Assembly (NCBI GenBank): GCA_965261255.1
Contig: CBDHCQ010000004.1
Location: forward strand, 372,001-436,000
Length of the DNA stretch: 64,000 nt
DNA from: Bin80 sp965261255
Lineage (GTDB): Bacteria; Bacteroidota; Rhodothermia; Rhodothermales; Bin80
Direction of reading: 5' to 3'
In this document: positions 59,539 through 64,000 of the stretch, piece after piece
Numbering within the stretch: position 1 is the stretch's first letter
Layout: every line of letters starts with the position of its first letter
Notes under the pieces: generated by a model
Told to the model about the DNA's origin: nothing
The model's database searches: none
What the model saw: only the letters and a program-made list of their open reading frames with translations
Translations under genes and position numbers: made by a program

Positions 59539-60996
59539 TCAGGCTTGGTAAGATCCTGCGGTTACGGGTCCTCCTGATCCCGTCCAGTCGGTGTGAAAAA
59601 AGTTTCCCCGCGCATGATCAAGTCGCTCGTAGGTATGCGCACCAAAATAATCCCTTTGAGCTTGAATTAAATTAGCCGGGCCGCGCGCACGTCGGTAGCC
59701 GTCATAGAAGGAAAGTGCACTGCTGATAGCTGGTATAGGGATACCGTACATGGTAGCTGTTGCAACTGTGCGGCGCCACGCGCCCTGGGCCTCTGAAAGC
59801 GCTTTTGAAAAATAGGGGGCAACTAGCAAACTTTCCATACTTGCATCGGTGTCGAACGCCTGTTTAATTTTTCCCAGGAAGGCGGACCTGATTATGCAAC
59901 CGCCTCGCCACATTAGGGCGATACTGCCGTAGTTGAGGGGCCAGTCATAGGTATCAGCTGCAGCACGAAGAAGCATGTACCCCTGTGCATAGGACATGAT
60001 TTTGGAGGCGTACACGGCTTCATGCAGGTCACGTACCAGCGCGGTGCGGTCGTGTTTGTGTGCCGGTGGAGGCCCGGACAATACCCTTTCGGCATGAGCT
60101 CGCTCGGTGGTCAGCGAGGAAAGGAAACGGGCAAAGACCGCTTCACCAATCAGAGTGAGCGGGATTCCAGTATCAAGTGCGGCGATGGCAGTCCATTTTC
60201 CGGTCCCTTTTTGCCCGGCGCTGTCAAGGATCATATCCAGTGTGGATTCTCCCCGTTTGTCCTGATAAGCAAGAATATCCCGTGTGATCTGGATCAGGTA
60301 TGAATCAAGCTTCCCTGCATTCCAGCGTGCATAGACCTCATACATCTCTTGATTTGAGAGTTCCAGGAGTTCTTTCATAACGTGGTAGGACTCGGCAATA
60401 ATTTGCATGTCGCCATACTCAATGCCGTTATGAACCATCTTGACAAAATGGCCGGCTCCATCGGGGCCGATCCATTCACAACAGGGGGATCCATCCACCT
60501 TGGCGGCGACACTTTGCAGGATGTGCTTCACATGCGGCCATGCCCCGGGGCTTCCCCCCGGCATAATGCTTGGACCCGTTCGGGCGCCTTCCTCGCCTCC
60601 GGATACGCCGGTTCCAATGAAGCACAAGCCCTGTGCTTCCAGCTCGCGCGTGCGTCGGATAGTATCGTGGTAGTTTGAATTTCCCCCGTCAATGATAATA
60701 TCTCCAGGTTCCAGTAGTGGTATCAGATCCAGGATTGTCTGGTCGGTAGGTGCTCCTGCTTTTACCATCAGCATCACGCGCCGAGGTAGTTTGAGTGCAG
60801 CTACAAACTCTGCCAGTGAATGTGCACCTTCAATGGATGTGCCGGAAGCTGGCCCCGCAATAAAATCCGCTACCTTGGAAACCGTGCGGTTGTACACGGC
60901 TACGGAGAATCCGTGATCGTTAATGTTCAGAACAAGGTTCTGACCCATTACGGCCAGTCCTATTACACCGATGTCGGCAGTGGGGTGATTGCTCAT
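59539..60996 (-). CDS. gnd: 6-phosphogluconate dehydrogenase, decarboxylating
   Basis: 485 residues, the usual length of the long-form enzyme. The NADP-binding loop is G-L-A-V-M-G at 13-18, with YNRTVSKVADF as the adenine-side strand. Family segments: IIDGGNSNYHDTIRR, GTGVSGGEEGARTGPSIMPGG, the catalytic Lys in G-H-F-V-K-M-V-H-N-G-I-E-Y-G-D-M-Q, and DSAGQKGTGKW. The C terminus has LIQAQRDYFGAHTYERLD. It oxidatively decarboxylates 6-phosphogluconate to ribulose 5-phosphate, producing NADPH. It is followed after 2 nt by the nucleoside hydrolase gene. Confidence 0.96.
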   Translation of the reverse strand: MSNHPTADIGVIGLAVMGQNLVLNINDHGFSVAVYNRTVSKVADFIAGPASGTSIEGAHSLAEFVAALKLPRRVMLMVKAGAPTDQTILDLIPLLEPGDIIIDGGNSNYHDTIRRTRELEAQGLCFIGTGVSGGEEGARTGPSIMPGGSPGAWPHVKHILQSVAAKVDGSPCCEWIGPDGAGHFVKMVHNGIEYGDMQIIAESYHVMKELLELSNQEMYEVYARWNAGKLDSYLIQITRDILAYQDKRGESTLDMILDSAGQKGTGKWTAIAALDTGIPLTLIGEAVFARFLSSLTTERAHAERVLSGPPPAHKHDRTALVRDLHEAVYASKIMSYAQGYMLLRAAADTYDWPLNYGSIALMWRGGCIIRSAFLGKIKQAFDTDASMESLLVAPYFSKALSEAQGAWRRTVATATMYGIPIPAISSALSFYDGYRRARGPANLIQAQRDYFGAHTYERLDHARGNFFHTDWTGSGGPVTAGSYQA

Positions 60997-61518
60997 GAAT
61001 TTGAGTCAATTACGTTTTTCTATTATGCGACAGCACCTCAAATATGCTCACTCAGATCAGCTTGAGCGGCGGTTTAACGCGTTGAGGCTAAGAAAAGCCC
61101 CGCAGTTCCCCGTTTGCTTTGGCCTGTTCACAGAACGCCTCCGCTCCACGGTAGTCTTTTTCCGGTCACATTTATCAAAGGGCCGTGGAACTTGATGGTA
61201 CGCTGGGATCGCCAGCGGGTGCTCCAAACGGACCAGCAGGTACGTCTTCGCATGTCCCTTGAGCGCAATCCTGTGACACCCCTGATCTTCTCCGGCAGGT
61301 GTGCGTGCCAGTAATGGTCCAGAGAAAACTCGTTCTGGTTTACCAAATCCATGTGAACAAACTCCATGAATTCATTTCGTATGTGCCACCGTCCGGGATA
61401 TTTTCAGACTCCTTCCACAGCTTCTTTCCAGAAGCCGTAAGATATCTCGTCAGGCTTGAAATCCCACGTAGGTAGGGTGATTGGTCTGGACAGATCACAG
61501 GCGGAACTGATTTGTTGA
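60997..61518. other. Intergenic stretch with possible gene remnant
   Basis: No intact gene lies between 6-phosphogluconate dehydrogenase and the sulfatase. The only protein-like signal is the broken - strand frame described separately at 61128-61518. The part from 60997 to about 61127 shows nothing else. Confidence 0.45.
61128..61518 (-). pseudogene. Possible decayed coding sequence, family not recognised
   Basis: Reading the - strand in one frame gives a tryptophan-rich, globular-looking sequence (LPTWDFKPDEISYGFWKEAVEGV, a TGA stop at 61405-61407, then KYPGRWHIRNEFMEFVHMDLVNQ and SLDHYWHAHLPEKIRG) that dissolves into basic low-complexity residues after ~61230. The pattern of a good-looking frame with an internal stop and a possible later frameshift suggests a dead gene, but no family could be named. 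Confidence 0.25.
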
Positions 61519-62931
61519 TCAATTGGTCGGAATTCGGCCGGGCTCACGTACCTGGATGCCCTCAACTTCGGTTAATCTGTCCCCAAGGATCGTCCGCATG
61601 CTGTCTGCAAGTGCACTCAGCTGTTCTACCACATCGGGATGGCTGGCAGATACGTCTGTAGTCTCTCCGATGTCCGCAGTTAGATCGTAGAGTTCCAGGC
61701 CAGCCTCAAGACTAGTGTACTTTCCTGGGATACCATCCAAGCCGGGTTCCTGACCCAGCATACTTCGGTAGCGATGCGGAAAATAAAGCTTCCAGCGGCC
61801 GCTGCGCAGCGCGTGCAGATCATTGGTTCTGTACCAGAAGAAGTAGGCCGCGTGAGGTGACTCGGTGTCATTGCCGGTCATAAGCGGCCAGATATTGCGG
61901 CCGTCAATGGGGTTCTCTGGCAGTGGAGCACTGATTAGATGTGCCAGTGTGGGGAGGATGTCTATGGTCATTGCGGGGGTACGCACGGATGCTCCCTCGG
62001 ACAGTACTCCGGGCCAGCGGGCTATGAAGGGCACTCGCACACCGCCCTCCCAAGTCGTTCCCTTGCCTTCACGCAGCGGGCCGGCAGTGCCGGAATGGTT
62101 CCCGTAGCTAAGCCAGGGACCGTTATCGCTTGTGAACAGGACCAGGGTATTATCATCTGCTCCGGTTTCCTGCAGGGTTTGTAGGATCTGGCCCATGGAC
62201 CAATCGATTTCGTGAATCACATCTCCATAGAGCCCGGAGCCACTGGCCTCTGCACGCTCATCAGAGACGAACAACGGCACATGCGGCATTGGGTGCGCGA
62301 TATACAGAAAAAAGGGCTGTCCGGCTTCCGTTTGGGATCGGATAAAATCAGTCCCCCGAAGTGTGAAGTCGGTTGTAAAGCGAGTCTGGTCTGTGTTGTA
62401 CCCGACGATCGAATCCTGTTCGATTGTCGGCAGATCTCCCCAGGCGTCCGGGCTTTCGGGATGAAAGGGCCACATATCGTTTGAGTAGGGGATACCGTAA
62501 TAGTCATCAAATCCATGCCGTGACGGCAGGAATTGTGGGTGGTGTCCCAGATGCCATTTTCCATAAGCCGCAGTAGCATAACCCTGCGACTTGAACAATT
62601 CGCCAAGTGTAACCTCGTCTTCATGAATTCCGTGCGAGCTTCTCGGACCAAGCGCACCGTGAATTCCAATTCGGTTTGAATAGTTACCGGTCAGCAGTGA
62701 AGCTCTGGAAGCGGAGCAAACCGGCTGACTTACATAGAAATCCGTAAAACGGACGCCTTGCGCGGCCATCCTGTCAAGGTTTGGCGTTGAATAGCCGGGT
62801 GATCCAAAGGCACCAATGTCACCATAGCCCATATCATCTACGAACATGATGACGACGTTGGGTAGATCCGTTGTGGATTCCTGCGTACAGGCAGGAAGGA
62901 GGAGTAGCAATAGCCAAATGGGTCTCAACAT
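61519..62931 (-). CDS. Arylsulfatase-like sulfatase lipoprotein (CSASR type)
   Basis: 470 residues from the ATG at 62931 (lipobox L-L-P-A-C15). Motifs: NVVIMFVDDMGYGDIGAFG (metal site), C72-S-A-S-R76 with ASLLTGNYSNRIGI, YATAAYGKWHLGHH, LVLFTSDNGPWLSYGNHSGTAGPLREGKGTTWEGGVRVPFIARWPG, a very typical arylsulfatase A-like second half, then GKYTSLEAGLELYDLTADIGE. The formylglycine motif has Ala instead of Pro at its third position, a variant also accepted by known maturases. It hydrolyses sulfate esters in the envelope. It stands alone on the - strand, upstream of a possible gene remnant. Confidence 0.9.
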   Translation of the reverse strand: MLRPIWLLLLLLPACTQESTTDLPNVVIMFVDDMGYGDIGAFGSPGYSTPNLDRMAAQGVRFTDFYVSQPVCSASRASLLTGNYSNRIGIHGALGPRSSHGIHEDEVTLGELFKSQGYATAAYGKWHLGHHPQFLPSRHGFDDYYGIPYSNDMWPFHPESPDAWGDLPTIEQDSIVGYNTDQTRFTTDFTLRGTDFIRSQTEAGQPFFLYIAHPMPHVPLFVSDERAEASGSGLYGDVIHEIDWSMGQILQTLQETGADDNTLVLFTSDNGPWLSYGNHSGTAGPLREGKGTTWEGGVRVPFIARWPGVLSEGASVRTPAMTIDILPTLAHLISAPLPENPIDGRNIWPLMTGNDTESPHAAYFFWYRTNDLHALRSGRWKLYFPHRYRSMLGQEPGLDGIPGKYTSLEAGLELYDLTADIGETTDVSASHPDVVEQLSALADSMRTILGDRLTEVEGIQVREPGRIPTN

Positions 62932-63374
62932 TGTAATCTGGTTAAGCTTGGAGGGCAAGATACCGTTCTTGACGTGTAAATTATCACACTACGGTTGGTA
63001 TGGGGGTTGGTATGGGTAGTAATTGTTCGCGACAAAGCAGGATTTTAGCCTGATAGGGTTCCGGGTACCAGAAACATCTAGATGTAGAGAGGGGATGCGC
63101 AAACATCAGTTTGGGTGAAGAGGGAGCATGATATAGGGTTCTTGGGCAACGGAATACATGACGTGATGCTAACCCATAATATTCATCAAGATCTAGTGTG
63201 CGCGGATTAATGAAGCACTACACTAGTACGAAATGCTCCTTGCATTCCAAATAGAACAAACAACGCAGACCAAGACGTCATCTCCTAAGCCCCGCTTTCG
63301 GCGTAGGAGAAGCTTTTCATGCTCTCTGCGCAATGTTCCGAAAGAATGTCCTCGCGAGCAGACAATACCATCAA
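62932..63374. other. Intergenic stretch, no gene seen
   Basis: No credible reading frame. An imperfect hairpin at about 63282-63309 (CTCCTA pairing with TAGGAG around a GC-rich middle) lies downstream of the partial gene at 63375, but it has no T-run, so a terminator call is weak. The sulfatase promoter probably lies in the left part. Confidence 0.45.
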
Positions 63375-64000
63375 TCACGGGTGTTCGATCACAAGTTCCG
63401 CGACGCTGAGTACATAGAAGCCGTGTTGATTTAGCCGCCGAAGGTACAATCTATCGTCTTCGTCAATCCAAAGGATTTCAATTGTATTCATGATCTCATC
63501 ACTGCGATTCAACCTTTGATTGTCGAAGCGCAGGGGGCCGTAGCCCAGAAGTACACCAGCTTGATTAAATAGCTCAGCGCGATTGCCAAGATCCCCCCGT
63601 AACGGAGTCTGCATCGTGAAATTCACAAGCTCTCCATTACTCAAAATGACAACACCCAGGCTCCAATTGAAGATTCTCGCACGATGCAATCCGAATGGCC
63701 CACTAATTGAAATGGAGGACCTTTGCAATTCTGGATCAGCTTCAAACTCCTTATTGCTCACTAACATGTAAGATTCTTTTGGTGCAGGGCCACCTTCCAA
63801 CTTCTCCATGACCCATGAACCTCTTTCACGCGTGTATAGGTAGGCGTATCCACCGTAGACCCTACGCACCAGCACTATCTTGTCGACCCCATTTGTGGTC
63901 ATTCTCAACGCGCTACGACTGTAAGGCCTCTCCTTTTCGAAGGGTTCGTCAAGGTTGAAGATCTCGCTCAATTCCGCGAAAGCCTCAGTAGGGTTGAGAT
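63375..64000 (-). CDS. Protein of unknown function, 5' truncated by window edge
   Basis: Open from the right edge of the window to a stop at 63375 (~208 residues). No start is chosen, because the frame continues beyond 64000; a TTG at 63971 is only the nearest possible start. The visible part is beta-rich, with alternating hydrophobic strands (KIVLVRRVYGGYAYLYTRERGSWV, GVVILSNGELVNFTM, EILWIDEDDRLYLRRLNQHGFYVLSV). This loosely recalls beta-propeller lipoproteins such as the one at 32315, but no diagnostic motif was found. Function unknown. Confidence 0.65.
   Translation of the reverse strand, partial: LNPTEAFAELSEIFNLDEPFEKERPYSRSALRMTTNGVDKIVLVRRVYGGYAYLYTRERGSWVMEKLEGGPAPKESYMLVSNKEFEADPELQRSSISISGPFGLHRARIFNWSLGVVILSNGELVNFTMQTPLRGDLGNRAELFNQAGVLLGYGPLRFDNQRLNRSDEIMNTIEILWIDEDDRLYLRRLNQHGFYVLSVAELVIEHP

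Overview
The window looks like chromosomal DNA of a marine-type member of the Bacteroidota/Rhodothermota group. The clues are type IX secretion (T9SS) C-terminal sorting domains on two secreted proteins, a TonB-dependent receptor paired with a DUF4249 lipoprotein, a DUF3098-like small membrane protein, many lipoproteins, and a mid-range base composition. The assignment to Rhodothermales-like bacteria is an inference. The window also carries a large set of gene families best known from Planctomycetes and Verrucomicrobia (PSCyt1/DUF1549/DUF1553 cytochromes, DUF1501 Tat proteins, sulfatases), so this is a lineage that handles sulfated or aromatic organic matter.

Region 1 (1-3.5 kb, + strand): the 3' part of an FG-GAP/ASPIC-UnbV protein, a TPR lipoprotein and a secreted alpha/beta-hydrolase-like protein that lacks the expected catalytic His.

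Region 2 (3.6-30.5 kb, - strand): one long apparent operon. In transcription order it holds four strictly alternating pairs of [multi-domain diheme PSCyt1-DUF1549-DUF1553 lipoprotein] + [Tat-exported DUF1501 protein]. These are followed by a membrane DUF2231-like/cytochrome c/LRR fusion, a sulfatase with a CHB_HEX-type C-terminal domain, a TonB-dependent receptor, a DUF4249 lipoprotein and, after a gap, a plant-type LRR protein with a T9SS tail. Many junctions overlap by 1, 4 or 38 nt. The two central pairs are a recent 4.5-kb tandem duplication whose breakpoint can be read in the sequence. This operon is the best candidate in the window for an undescribed system: an envelope redox apparatus joined to sulfate-ester hydrolysis and outer-membrane uptake. 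A perfect 16-bp inverted repeat lies upstream of it, between it and a divergent, secreted CbiX-like protein.

Region 3 (31.8-39 kb, - strand): a second sulfur-ester locus with a sulfatase, two aryl-sulfate sulfotransferases (one lipoprotein, one with a T9SS tail), a six-bladed beta-propeller lipoprotein and a membrane-anchored thioredoxin-like CxxC protein.

Region 4 (39.4-50.1 kb): housekeeping. It has a small membrane protein, tRNA-Ala(GGC), thrA-dapB-dapA (aspartate kinase/homoserine dehydrogenase and the first two lysine-branch steps), gyrA, lysine 6-transaminase and lipA.

Region 5 (50.2-64 kb): a Tat-exported Gfo/Idh/MocA oxidoreductase, an M14 carboxypeptidase, two further sulfatases, ndk followed by a frameshifted namZ (DUF1343), a DUF3098-like protein, mreD, a nucleoside hydrolase, 6-phosphogluconate dehydrogenase, a possible gene remnant, and a truncated unknown gene at the right edge. 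No rRNA, CRISPR array, intact insertion sequence or prophage was seen.
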